Shown: positions 56,395 to 64,000 of the stretch, piece after piece
How positions within the stretch are numbered: position 1 is the first letter of the stretch
Layout: each line of letters begins with the position of its first letter
Source: an uncultured Parabacteroides sp.
GTDB taxonomy: Bacteria > Bacteroidota > Bacteroidia > Bacteroidales > Tannerellaceae
DNA length: 64,000 bases
Assembly (NCBI GenBank): GCA_949295065.1
Contig: CASFJQ010000001.1
Location: 186,001 to 250,000 of the forward strand
Direction of reading: 5' to 3'
The notes under the pieces: generated by a model
Told to the model about the DNA's origin: nothing
The model's database searches: none
The model's input: the letters and a program-made list of their open reading frames with translations, nothing else
Translations under genes and position numbers: made by a program

Positions 56395-56958
56395 ATGATT
56401 AACTCTCAAGACATTAAGAAAGGTACTTGTATCCGTTTGGATGGCAAATTGTATTTCTGCGTAGATTTTCTTCATGTAAAACCAGGTAAAGGTAACACAA
56501 TCATGCGTACAACTTTGAAAGATGTTGTTAAAGGTGGTGTTATCGAACGTCGTTTTAATATCGGTGAAAAATTGGAAGATGTTCGTGTTGAACGTCGTCC
56601 TTATCAGTATACATATCGTGAAGGTGAACACTTCCACTTTATGAATCAGGAAACTTTTGAAGATGTAATCATCGACAAGGATTTGATTAATGGTGTTGAA
56701 TTCATGAAAGAAGGCGAAATTGTTGATGTTGTATCTGATGCTTCAACTGAAACAGTTTTGTTCGCTGATATGCCAACAAAAGTTCAGCTTACAGTTACAT
56801 ACACAGAACCGGGTATCAAAGGTGATACAGCAACTAACACATTGAAACCTGCAACAGTTGAAACTGGTGCTGAAGTTCGTGTTCCTTTGTTCATCAACGA
56901 AGGTGAAATCATCGAAGTAAACACTCAGGATGGTTCATATGTTGGTCGTATCCGCTAA
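56395..56958 (+). CDS. efp: Translation elongation factor P
   Basis: A 187-residue protein that relieves ribosome stalling at polyproline. Three beta-barrel domains; the tip loop of domain I reads KPGKGNTIMR (about 27-36) with the lysine that is modified in some bacteria. No epm genes are nearby, so the modification state cannot be inferred. Codon use is strongly biased. Own promoter and terminator. Confidence 0.97.
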   Translation: MINSQDIKKGTCIRLDGKLYFCVDFLHVKPGKGNTIMRTTLKDVVKGGVIERRFNIGEKLEDVRVERRPYQYTYREGEHFHFMNQETFEDVIIDKDLINGVEFMKEGEIVDVVSDASTETVLFADMPTKVQLTVTYTEPGIKGDTATNTLKPATVETGAEVRVPLFINEGEIIEVNTQDGSYVGRIR

Positions 56959-56989
56959 TTTTTAGTATAAGTAAATCAACTAATATAGT

Positions 56990-57025
56990 AAGTCCGGAAG
57001 ATTTTTCTTCCGGACTTATTTTTTT
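56990..57025 (+). terminator. Intrinsic terminator of efp
   Basis: AAGTCCGGAAG (56990-57000) pairs with CTTCCGGACTT (57007-57017), then ATTTTTTT. Confidence 0.93.
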
Positions 57026-57094
57026 GTAAAACCACATCAAATTGTCTGGTGATAAAAAAGATGATTTAAAAAATAATTAATTGCAATTAATTTA

Positions 57095-57102
57095 TACCTT
57101 TG
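57095..57102 (+). promoter_or_regulatory. -7 box of the GH109 gene
   Basis: TACCTTTG; a transcript starting about 7 bp further supports the ATG at 57142 and excludes the one at 57100. Confidence 0.6.
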
Positions 57103-57141
57103 CGGATAAATCATGCTAACAACGAAAAACATAAATCAATC

Positions 57142-58719
57142 ATGGGAAAATTCAACAAATTGATTTTGGGCGCTTGTGCCATGTTTACTTTGGCATCGGC
57201 TCCTCAGTTAAATGCACAATCATTATCGCCTTCAACTAAATGGCATTGGGAGAAAGGTACAATTGTAATAGAATCTCCAGAACGTCCTGCTGGTCAGCAG
57301 CATGCTGTCGGACTTACAGTTCCAAAAATGGAAGTCGTAAGAGTTGGCTTCGTTGGTTTGGGTATGCGTGGACCTGGCGCAGTGGAACGTTTTACTCATA
57401 TTCCGGGAACACATATTGTTGCTCTTTGTGATTATGAAGAAGAAAGAGCTGAAAAATGTCAGAAATATTTGCGTGAGGCAAGTTTGCCAAAAGCAGATGT
57501 TTATTCCGGAGCTGAAGGTTACAAGGCTCTTTGCGAACGTGAAGATATTGACTTGGTATATATCGCAACAGACTGGGATCATCATTTCCCTGTTGCCAAA
57601 TATGCAATGGAACATGGAAAGAATGTAGCAATAGAAGTTCCTTCTGCCATGAACTTGGAACAATGCTGGGAACTTATTGACCTTAGTGAGAAAACTCGCA
57701 AGCATTGTATGATTCTTGAAAACTGCTGTTACGACTGGTTTGAGATGAATACATTGAATATGGCTCAGCAAGGTGTTTTCGGTGAAGTTCTCAGAGCTCA
57801 GGGTGCATATATCCACAATCTCGATCAGTTCTGGGATTATTACTGGAAAAACGGAAAAGAAGACAAACTAGGATGGCGCTTGCGTTATAACATGGAAAAC
57901 CGTGGTGACGTTTATGCTACTCACGGTCTTGGCCCGGTTGCTCAGGCATTGGATATTCACCGTGGCGACCGCATGACTACTTTGGTAGCTATGGATACTA
58001 AGTCTGTTCATGGAAAAGCTTTGGTTGAAAGAGCAACAGGTGAAAAATGCGATAACTTCCGCAATGGTGACCACACAACAACTCTTATCCGTACTGAAAA
58101 CGGAAAGGTTATCGAAATTCAGCATAATGTTATGAATCCTCAGCCATACAACAGATTGTATCAGCTGACAGGAACAAAAGGCTTTGCAAACAAATATCCG
58201 GTTGAAGGTTATGCTTTGGATGCATCTCAGATGGCAGCTTCTGGCGTTCAGCCAAAAGTAGATAATCTGAATTCTCATTCATTCATGCCGGAAGCTGAAA
58301 TGAATGCTTTGGTTGAGAAATATCAGCATCCTATCCTTAAGAAATATGGTGAAATGGCTAAGGAAGTAGGCGGACACGGCGGGATGGACTTTATCATGGA
58401 CTCTCGTCTTGTTTATTGCTTGCAGAATGGTCTTCCTTTGGACATGGATGTTTATGATATGGCTGAATGGTGTGCTTTGGCAGAACTTGGTGCAATATCA
58501 ATGGACAATGGCTGTGCTGCAGTCGCATTCCCTGATTTCACTCGCGGACACTGGAATGACGTTAAAGGATTCAAACACGCTTTCGCTTCTCCTGAAGATG
58601 AAGCTAAGGCAGAGCAGGCTGCAAAAGCTGCAACTGCAAAACTGAAAGAAGAAGGTGCTAAAGAATGGGCTAAGATTGCAAAGCAAGAAGCAAAGGCTGC
58701 AAAGAAGAATAAAAAGTAA
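57142..58719 (+). CDS. GH109-like Gfo/Idh/MocA family glycosidase or oxidoreductase
   Basis: A 525-residue secreted protein: signal MGKFNKLILGACAMFTLASAPQLNAQ, then a Rossmann NAD-binding domain (VGFVGLGMRGPGAVERF, about 65-81; YIATDWDHHFPVAKYAM; VAIEVPSAMN) and a Gfo/Idh/MocA C-terminal domain (YATHGLGPVAQALDIHRGDRM). This arrangement is the GH109 family, NAD-dependent alpha-N-acetylgalactosaminidases known from Bacteroidota. The last 40 residues are an Ala/Lys/Glu-rich helix (EQAAKAATAKLKEEGAKEWA). The substrate is not fixed by sequence. Start chosen at 57142 because the -7 box lies at 57095-57102. Confidence 0.88.
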   Translation: MGKFNKLILGACAMFTLASAPQLNAQSLSPSTKWHWEKGTIVIESPERPAGQQHAVGLTVPKMEVVRVGFVGLGMRGPGAVERFTHIPGTHIVALCDYEEERAEKCQKYLREASLPKADVYSGAEGYKALCEREDIDLVYIATDWDHHFPVAKYAMEHGKNVAIEVPSAMNLEQCWELIDLSEKTRKHCMILENCCYDWFEMNTLNMAQQGVFGEVLRAQGAYIHNLDQFWDYYWKNGKEDKLGWRLRYNMENRGDVYATHGLGPVAQALDIHRGDRMTTLVAMDTKSVHGKALVERATGEKCDNFRNGDHTTTLIRTENGKVIEIQHNVMNPQPYNRLYQLTGTKGFANKYPVEGYALDASQMAASGVQPKVDNLNSHSFMPEAEMNALVEKYQHPILKKYGEMAKEVGGHGGMDFIMDSRLVYCLQNGLPLDMDVYDMAEWCALAELGAISMDNGCAAVAFPDFTRGHWNDVKGFKHAFASPEDEAKAEQAAKAATAKLKEEGAKEWAKIAKQEAKAAKKNKK

Positions 58720-58749
58720 ATCCTCAGTTGAGGACTTCAAAATATGAAA

Positions 58750-58789
58750 AACAGAGCTTGCATTGATTGCAGGCTCTGTTTTTTTTTGT
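58750..58789 (+). terminator. Intrinsic terminator of the GH109 gene
   Basis: AACAGAGCTTGCA (58750-58762) pairs with TGCAGGCTCTGTT (58768-58780) and a T-run. A second hairpin, ATAGCCC/GGGCTAT, is at 58825-58850. Confidence 0.88.
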
Positions 58790-58902
58790 CGCTTTTATTT
58801 TGTGTTAAACATCCGGGAATAAAAATAGCCCCAACCGGTGTCAGGGCTATCCAAACACGAATCCTTTGTGTTTAGTGTAAGCTGTGAGGATCCGATATTC
58901 TA

Positions 58903-58980
58903 GTTAATTAGTTGACAAGTTAACAAGTTGACAAGAAACATTTATGAAAACCTTGTCAACTTGTTCCCTCGTTACCTTGT
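58903..58980. repeat. Octamer-repeat hairpin 8 (at the ackA stop)
   Basis: Left arm GTTAATTA, GTTGACAA, GTTAACAA, GTTGACAA in exact 8-bp steps; right arm CCTTGTCA, ACTTGTTC, CCTCGTTA, CCTTGTTT. The right arm abuts the ackA stop codon, so the hairpin could act as its terminator. Confidence 0.88.
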
Positions 58981-60183
58981 TTACTTCTTATTAAGAATTT
59001 CCATTGTATCAGATGCAATCATGAACTCTTCGTCAGTAGGAACAACCAATACTTTTACCTTACTGTCTGGAGTGCTGATTACCATTTCCTGTCCGCGCAT
59101 TCCTTCGTTTTTCTCGAAGTCGATTTTCATTCCCATATATTCCATATCCTGGCAAACCACACGGCGAGTTGCCCACTGGTTTTCACCAACTCCACCTGTC
59201 CATACAAGAATGTCGCAACCGTTCATTGCTGCAGCATAAGCACCGATATATTTCTTGATGCGATAGTTGTAAACATCCAAAACCATAGTTGCACGCTTGT
59301 TGCCATGAGCATCGGCATCTTCGATTTCGCGCATATCTGAAGAAATCTCAGACAAACCAGCAACACCGCTTTTCTTGTTCAACAAGTCAGACAAACCAGC
59401 AGCATCCAAACCTTCTTTTTCCATGATGAATGGAATTGCTCCCGGGTCGATGTCACCGCAACGAGTTCCCATCATCAAACCTTCAGTTGGAGTAAGACCC
59501 ATTGTTGTGTCGATACATTTACCATTCATGATAGCAGCGATTGAACCACCATTACCAACGTGAGCAGTGATAATCTTCTGATCTTCATATTTTACACCAA
59601 GGATATCGCAGGCACGCTTTGAAACATAGCGATGGCTTGTTCCGTGGAAACCGTAACGGCGGATACCATATTTAGTATAATATTCGTAAGGCAATCCATA
59701 CATATAAGCTCTTTCAGGCATTGTCTGGTGGAATGCTGTATCGAATACGCCAACCTGAGGAATACCAGGAATCAATGCTTCCATAGCAGCGATACCTTTC
59801 AAGTTTGCAGGATTGTGAAGCGGAGCCAATTCTGTACATTCTTCAACCTTATCCAAAACTTCCTTAGTCAAAAGCACGCTTGAAGCAAACTTTTCACCAC
59901 CGTGAACCACGCGGTGACCAACAGCGTCAATTTCCTTGTAATCCTTGATACAGCCGTAAGTCTCGTCTGTCAATACGCTAAGGATAAACTGAATACCTTC
60001 CTGGTGTCCCGGAATATTTTTCTCAAGTATAACTTTCTTTCCGTCTTTGTCTGTCAATTTAAGGAATGAATCAGACAAACCGATTTTCTCGATACCTCCT
60101 TGAGCCATAACATCACCGGAAGTCATATCGAACAATTTATATTTGATTGAACTACTACCGCAGTTTAATACTAAGATTTTCAT
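58981..60183 (-). CDS. ackA: Acetate kinase
   Basis: A 400-residue ASKHA kinase that makes ATP and acetate from acetyl phosphate. Motifs: NCGSSSIKYKLF at the N-terminus, HRVVHGG (about 91-97), TAFHQTMP, RRYGFHGTSH (substrate loop), GGSIAAI and GDIDPG. Second gene of a pta-ackA pair, 114 bp after pta, with an octamer-repeat hairpin in between. Confidence 0.98.
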   Translation of the reverse strand: MKILVLNCGSSSIKYKLFDMTSGDVMAQGGIEKIGLSDSFLKLTDKDGKKVILEKNIPGHQEGIQFILSVLTDETYGCIKDYKEIDAVGHRVVHGGEKFASSVLLTKEVLDKVEECTELAPLHNPANLKGIAAMEALIPGIPQVGVFDTAFHQTMPERAYMYGLPYEYYTKYGIRRYGFHGTSHRYVSKRACDILGVKYEDQKIITAHVGNGGSIAAIMNGKCIDTTMGLTPTEGLMMGTRCGDIDPGAIPFIMEKEGLDAAGLSDLLNKKSGVAGLSEISSDMREIEDADAHGNKRATMVLDVYNYRIKKYIGAYAAAMNGCDILVWTGGVGENQWATRRVVCQDMEYMGMKIDFEKNEGMRGQEMVISTPDSKVKVLVVPTDEEFMIASDTMEILNKK

Positions 60184-60216
60184 GTTTATTGAGTTTATTA
60201 GTTGTAAATTTTAATA

Positions 60217-60297
60217 GTTGACAAGTTGACGAGTTAACAAGGGAACAAGATATTAATCTTTTATTTCTAAAACCTTGTCAACTTGTTCCCCTGTATC
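60217..60297. repeat. Octamer-repeat hairpin 9 (between pta and ackA)
   Basis: GTTGACAA, GTTGACGA, GTTAACAA, GGGAACAA (60217-60248) face CCTTGTCA, ACTTGTTC, CCCTGTAT. The hairpin lies within the predicted pta-ackA transcript and may alter the ratio of the two products. Confidence 0.88.
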
Positions 60298-61311
60298 TTA
60301 TTTATTAGCTTTCAATCCTATAGACTGGTTGCAAGCAATTGCTACCATTTTGTAGATATCATCTACAGAGCATCCGCGAGACAAATCGTTAACAGGAGCA
60401 GCCATACCCTGAAGGATTGGACCAACAGCTTCAGCACCGCCAAGACGCTGAACAAGTTTGTAGGCAATGTTTCCAACTTCCAATGTCGGGAATACCAATA
60501 CGTTTGCCTTACCTGCGATTTCACTTCCCGGAGCTTTCTGAGCAGCAACTTTTTCAACCAAAGCTGCGTCAGACTGCAATTCACCGTCGATTTTCAAATC
60601 CGGAGCCATTTCTTTTGCCAAGCGAGTAGCTTCAACCACTTTGTCAACCATTTCGTGTGAAGCACTTCCTTTAGTTGAGAAGCTCAACATTGCAACGCGA
60701 GGTTCGATACCGGCAATGTGGCGTGCTGTCTGAGATGTAGCAACAGCGATGCTAGCCAATTCCTGAGCGTTAGGATTAGGCATAACAGCACAGTCGGCAA
60801 ATACGAACAAACCATTCTCTCCATACTGAGGAGTTTTAGTGAACATAAGGAATGCACCTGAAACACAGCTCATTCCTGGAGCAGTCTTGATAATCTGCAA
60901 TGCAGGGCGAAGAACATTTCCTGTAGTGTTCAAAGCACCGGCAATTTCACCGTCGGCATCGCCAGACTTAATCATAAGGCAAGCAAGGAACAATGGGTCT
61001 TCAACCAAAACTGCAGCCTTTTCAGGAGTCATGCCTTTTTTCTGACGCAACTGAACCAAAAGGTCGGCATATTCAGCCTTTTTAGCGTGGTTCTTAGGGT
61101 CAATAATTGTTGCTTCAGAAATGTGGTTCAAACCATATTCTGCTGCAAGTTTGTTGATTTCAGCAGGGTCACCGATAAGGATGATTTCTGCAACTCCATC
61201 AGCCAACAGACGGTCGGCTGCTTTCAATGTTCTTTCTTCAGTTCCTTCAGGAAGAACGATGCGCTGCTTGTTAGCCTTCGCGCGTGCAATAATGTCTTGC
61301 ATTAAGTCCAT
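60298..61311 (-). CDS. pta: Phosphate acetyltransferase
   Basis: A 337-residue short-type Pta that converts acetyl-CoA and phosphate to acetyl phosphate. It begins [23 protein letters not shown], as in the family; motifs [20 protein letters not shown] and [15 protein letters not shown] are present. The long upstream open frame to 61470 adds 53 non-family residues and runs through the likely promoter (CAAAATTA at 61356-61363, CAAA at 61387-61390 on minus), so I reject it. Operon with ackA. Confidence 0.97.
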   Translation of the reverse strand: MDLMQDIIARAKANKQRIVLPEGTEERTLKAADRLLADGVAEIILIGDPAEINKLAAEYGLNHISEATIIDPKNHAKKAEYADLLVQLRQKKGMTPEKAAVLVEDPLFLACLMIKSGDADGEIAGALNTTGNVLRPALQIIKTAPGMSCVSGAFLMFTKTPQYGENGLFVFADCAVMPNPNAQELASIAVATSQTARHIAGIEPRVAMLSFSTKGSASHEMVDKVVEATRLAKEMAPDLKIDGELQSDAALVEKVAAQKAPGSEIAGKANVLVFPTLEVGNIAYKLVQRLGGAEAVGPILQGMAAPVNDLSRGCSVDDIYKMVAIACNQSIGLKANK

Positions 61312-61513
61312 AGGGAAGAATTTATTTATGTTTTGTGTTAAATCTTTTTCTGCTACAAAATTAGGCAAAATGCAATATAGAGTTTGCAAAATCGTATAAA
61401 TAAATTCAGGAATAGGTGTCAGTTTCAGAATATTTAACAATAATATGCCTGTCTGAATAGTTCTAACCAATTGAAAAAGGCTGATTTCAATAGCAAAATG
61501 AAAGATTGTTATG

Positions 61514-61616
61514 TTTCCGAAAAAAGCTCGGCATCTTTCCCGGAAAACACTGCAGTGTTTCCGAAAAAAGATGCCGAGCTTTTCCTGGAAATAACCTGTT
61601 CGAAATTCCCGGAATT
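61514..61616. repeat. Palindrome array D: five TTTCCsGGAAA cores at 22-24 bp, folded into a 78-bp palindrome
   Basis: Cores TTTCCGAAA, TTTCCCGGAAA, TTTCCGAAA, TTTCCTGGAAA and ATTCCCGGAAT begin at 61514, 61536, 61558, 61581 and 61605. A perfect 17-bp inverted repeat (61522-61538 with 61567-61583) and the central AAACACTGCAGTGTTT (61545-61560) make 61514-61591 almost fully self-complementary. It lies between cdaA and pta, both on minus. Confidence 0.88.
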
Positions 61617-61675
61617 AATATCCTAATGTAACTTCAATTCCTTACGGAAAGAAAACAAATTTGTTCCTGAGAAGA

Positions 61676-62452
61676 TTATCCAACCACCCTTTCCCCCGAA
61701 AGAATCTGCTGTAACTCTTCTGCAGTAACATTCACACTCAGATTACCTTTGTGTGCCACAGAAATCTTTCCTCTTTCTTCAGAAACGATGATGACTATTG
61801 CGTCTGTTTCGAGTGACATACCAAGACCGGAGCGATGGCGCAATCCCATTTCTTTAGGCAAACTTGCGTTTTGTGCAACGGGCAGAATACATCCGGCAGC
61901 CTTGATTCTGTTGTCGGCAATAATCATTGCGCCGTCGTGCAAAGGGCTGTTCTTGAAGAATATATTTTCAATCAGGCGGGCATTCACGTCGGCATTGAAC
62001 ATTTCACCGGTGTGTTCATAAACAGTCAGTTCCATTTCCTGCTGTATGCAAATAAGTGCGCCTGTTTTCTTTTTAGCCATATTCATACATGCAAGAACAA
62101 CGGGAGCGACAAATTTACTTTCGTTTTCGTTGTTCGGGTCGCGTTTGCTGAATATCTTGCTGAGGAATTTCCATCCTCTGTGTGAGCCCAGCACAAGAAG
62201 GAAACGCCTGATTTCGTCCTGGAAAAGAACCACCAGCACAACGAAACCAACACTGATAAATTTATCCAGTATGGCTCCCATAAGCTTCATTTCCAGAACG
62301 TGCGAAATAAGAATCCATACAACAATAAAAGAAATCACACCGCTGAATATCGCCAAAGTCCCCGACGTCTTCATTATCTGATATGTCTTATACAGGAAGA
62401 AGGCAACAAGCAATATGTCTATTAAATCTTTAACGCCGAATTGTAGCCACAT
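61676..62452 (-). CDS. cdaA: Diadenylate cyclase CdaA
   Basis: A 258-residue protein that makes c-di-AMP from two ATP. Three N-terminal membrane helices (about 10-80) precede the DAC domain, with the DGAMII motif (about 170-175) and RHRSGLG (about 203-209). Codes for a membrane-anchored enzyme, as in CdaA; no cdaR-like partner is next to it. The next gene upstream is folP, only 13 bp away, so they are co-transcribed. Confidence 0.95.
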   Translation of the reverse strand: MWLQFGVKDLIDILLVAFFLYKTYQIMKTSGTLAIFSGVISFIVVWILISHVLEMKLMGAILDKFISVGFVVLVVLFQDEIRRFLLVLGSHRGWKFLSKIFSKRDPNNENESKFVAPVVLACMNMAKKKTGALICIQQEMELTVYEHTGEMFNADVNARLIENIFFKNSPLHDGAMIIADNRIKAAGCILPVAQNASLPKEMGLRHRSGLGMSLETDAIVIIVSEERGKISVAHKGNLSVNVTAEELQQILSGERVVG

Positions 62453-62465
62453 TTTGTTTATTTGT

Positions 62466-63359
62466 TTATATAGTTTTTTTAGTTAATGGGTTGACAAACT
62501 TGCAAGTTGACGAAGTTGCCACCTCTCCGGAAAGCATTTCGTATATTCTTACAGTTTCAACAGCTTCTTTCACATCGTGAACTCTCAATATATTTGCGCC
62601 GTTGAGCAATGCGAAGGTGTTAAGTACGCTAGTCCCTTTAAGAGTTTCGTCGGCTGTACATCCCAGTAGTTTGTAAATCATACTTTTCCTTGATATGCCT
62701 ACAAGAATAGGCAGATCAAACAGTTCGAAATCTTTCAGATGTCTCATCAGTTCGTAATTCTGATCCAGAGTTTTGCTGAAACCGAAACCTGGATCCAGAA
62801 TAATATCGTGCACGCCCATCATCCGCAATCTTTCCACCTTTGCAGATAAATCCGTCATGATGTCAGCGGTAAGATTGACGTAGTTAGTGTTCTGTTGCAT
62901 AGTCTGAGGTGTTCCGCGCATATGCATCAAAATATATGGAACATGAAGCTCAGCCACGGTTCGGAACATATCTTTGTCAAGGTCGCCGCCCGAAATATCA
63001 TTGATAATGGCAACTCCAAATTCTTCAACGCAACGTCGTGCCACTTCAGCCCTGAAAGTATCTACCGAAACTATTGCTTCAGGAAAATCTTTCATGATAA
63101 TTTTCAGAGCTGTTTCCAGTCTTTTCATTTCCTCGTCGGCAGAAATGTCGTCAGCGTCGGGTCGCGAAGAATAACCGCCGATGTCAATTATATCTCCGCC
63201 TTCATTGATTATAGTCTCTATACGGTTTTTTATTGAAGATTCTGTCTGCATGCGGCTTCCCTCGTAGAACGAGTCCGGAGTAACATTCAATATACCCATT
63301 ACCAGAGGTTTTTCCATCGACAGAAGCTCTCCTTTTATATTTAGAGTCGAGTGTTTCAT
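62466..63359 (-). CDS. folP: Dihydropteroate synthase
   Basis: A 297-residue TIM barrel that joins p-aminobenzoate to dihydropterin pyrophosphate in folate synthesis. Motifs: MGILNVTPDSFYEG (about 23-36), IDIGGYSSRP, INDISGG, LDPGFGFSKT, LVGISRKS. The start at 63359 is chosen because the -7 box (63381-63388) puts the transcript start at about 63374, downstream of the ATG at 63383. The last ~17 residues (ATSSTCKFVNPLTKKTI) lie beyond the family end and are encoded by octamer repeat DNA. Confidence 0.95.
   Translation of the reverse strand: MKHSTLNIKGELLSMEKPLVMGILNVTPDSFYEGSRMQTESSIKNRIETIINEGGDIIDIGGYSSRPDADDISADEEMKRLETALKIIMKDFPEAIVSVDTFRAEVARRCVEEFGVAIINDISGGDLDKDMFRTVAELHVPYILMHMRGTPQTMQQNTNYVNLTADIMTDLSAKVERLRMMGVHDIILDPGFGFSKTLDQNYELMRHLKDFELFDLPILVGISRKSMIYKLLGCTADETLKGTSVLNTFALLNGANILRVHDVKEAVETVRIYEMLSGEVATSSTCKFVNPLTKKTI
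62484..62521. repeat. Octamer-repeat element inside the 3' end of folP
   Basis: Reads GTTGACAA, ACTTGCAA, GTTGACGA, AGTTGCC on plus. It lies within the folP coding frame and encodes the extra C-terminal residues. Confidence 0.75.
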
Positions 63360-63380
63360 TTCCGAATGATTATTTGCTCG

Positions 63381-63388
63381 CAAAGATA
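63381..63388 (-). promoter_or_regulatory. -7 box of the folP-cdaA operon
   Basis: TATCTTTG on minus, matching TAnnTTTG; used to choose the folP start. Confidence 0.55.
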
Positions 63389-63491
63389 GAAATTCTTCTT
63401 TTATTCTTACTTTTGCTCCGTCTATAAAAACTTGTATTTAAGTAGGTGCTCAAAAATATTTTTATAGATCAAATTTATTTGAACATGGCTT

Positions 63492-63626
63492 ATAGGAGTT
63501 ATAAGGAGTTATGGGAAGTTAAAGCTCTGCTTCGCGACGCAAAGAAGTTAAAAGCCGGTAGATTTAAGATACAAAATGGTATTGGCCTTTAACTTCTATT
63601 ACTCCTTTTAACTCCTGTAACTTCAT
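63492..63626. repeat. GGAGTTA-type hairpin element, copy 2
   Basis: Left arm AGGAGTTATAAGGAGTTAT, core GCTCTGCTTCGC (63524-63535), CCGG, ATTGGC, right arm TTTAACTTCTATTACTCCTT. Same order of blocks as 55011-55131. Confidence 0.8.
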
Positions 63627-63680
63627 TAGTTATACAATCCGAAATATTTAAAATATAAAATTAATTTTGAACAGTTTATT

Positions 63681-64000
63681 ATGAAGTTGTCAGAACTATA
63701 TGATTTATATCTTCAGCACCCAATGGTGACCACCGACAGCCGCAATTGCCCTGCCGGTTCAATCTTCTTCGCCCTCAAAGGCGAGCGTTTCGACGGGAAC
63801 AAATATGCTGAAGGAGCTTTGGCTTCCGGAGCTGCTTATGCAGTTATCGACAATGCGGAATTTAAAAGTGATGAGCGCATGATTCTCGTTGAAGATGTTC
63901 TTTCCACATTGCAGCAACTGGCACGCCTGCATCGTCAGACTCTTGGTATTCCGGTTATAGGAATCACCGGCACAAACGGAAAGACAACCACAAAGGAATT
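63681..64000 (+). CDS. murF: UDP-N-acetylmuramoyl-tripeptide-D-alanyl-D-alanine ligase MurF (partial)
   Basis: The first 106 codons up to the window edge. The N-terminal substrate domain has TTDSRNCPAGSIFFALKGERFDGN (UDP-MurNAc-binding pattern of Mur ligases), and the ATP loop GITGTNGKTTTKE ends at the edge. MurF adds D-Ala-D-Ala to complete the peptidoglycan precursor in the cytoplasm. MurF rather than MurE is chosen because of the short N-domain and TTTKE ending; the catalytic remainder is not visible. Confidence 0.9.
   Translation, partial: MKLSELYDLYLQHPMVTTDSRNCPAGSIFFALKGERFDGNKYAEGALASGAAYAVIDNAEFKSDERMILVEDVLSTLQQLARLHRQTLGIPVIGITGTNGKTTTKE

Noticed and set aside
61312-61470. 53-residue N-terminal extension of Pta
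   Set aside because: It is not similar to any Pta N-domain and crosses the likely promoter; [12 protein letters not shown] at 61311 is the family start.
1-64000. tRNA, rRNA, tmRNA genes or insertion sequences
   Set aside because: No cloverleaf, CCA-like end, rRNA segment or transposase motif was recognised on either strand.

Overview
This AT-rich window comes from a bacterium of the phylum Bacteroidota, most probably a gut- or mouth-type Bacteroidales. The signs are a Bacteroidota-type (subtype iii) type VI secretion sheath and ClpV, promoters of the form TTTG-N19-21-TAnnTTTG, absence of clear Shine-Dalgarno sequences, a DUF2723 membrane protein, DUF4369/thioredoxin-fold lipoproteins, a secreted protease with a type IX secretion (T9SS) sorting tail, and ATP-type PEP carboxykinase. 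The species cannot be fixed from the sequence alone.

Layout. 1-3892 (minus): the end of a T6SS operon, tssH(clpV)-tssB-tssC, with tssC running off the left edge. 4201-12281 (minus): queG, a NodB-type deacetylase, DUF2723, comM, and a thioredoxin-fold lipoprotein. 12446-21717: pckA (minus), then on plus a collagen-motif lipoprotein, an rlmL-like methyltransferase overlapping a DPP-IV protease, purD, a membrane protein and a DedA protein. 21796-25907 (minus): an abundant TPR/OmpA-like lipoprotein and a T9SS-exported serine protease. 26183-33941 (plus): class I fumarase, membrane pyrophosphatase, rpsO, a cupin regulator with an acyl-CoA ligase. 34122-45872: pnp, a second Cys-less thioredoxin-fold lipoprotein, greA-HIT, MATE transporter, trpB2, asd, and a lamin-tail protein. 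45925-56281: porin, radC-DUF59-lpxH, pepD, a flippase-like protein, rsmA, mgtE, lrgA-lrgB. 56395-64000: efp, a GH109 enzyme, pta-ackA, cdaA-folP, and the start of murF.

The protein-coding content is mainly core metabolism and envelope biology. Pckase, fumarase, Pta-AckA and the pyrophosphatase fit a succinate/acetate-forming anaerobe; the deacetylase, LpxH, MurF, DPP-IV and porin act in the envelope.

The least explained part is the intergenic DNA. I see four classes of repeat: (1) arrays of 4-5 short palindromes at an exact or near 22-23 bp period, each array with a different core (14295-14397, 39010-39085, 47434-47509, 61514-61616, plus weaker ones); (2) more than ten hairpins built from a degenerate 8-bp tandem unit like cTTGTCAA / gTTGACAA, some of which reach into gene ends and encode protein tails; (3) two almost identical 122-123 bp palindromic elements with 11-bp terminal inverted repeats; (4) two copies of an aGGAGTTAt hairpin with a shared internal GCTCTGCTTCGC. 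No insertion sequence, CRISPR array, tRNA or rRNA gene was found.
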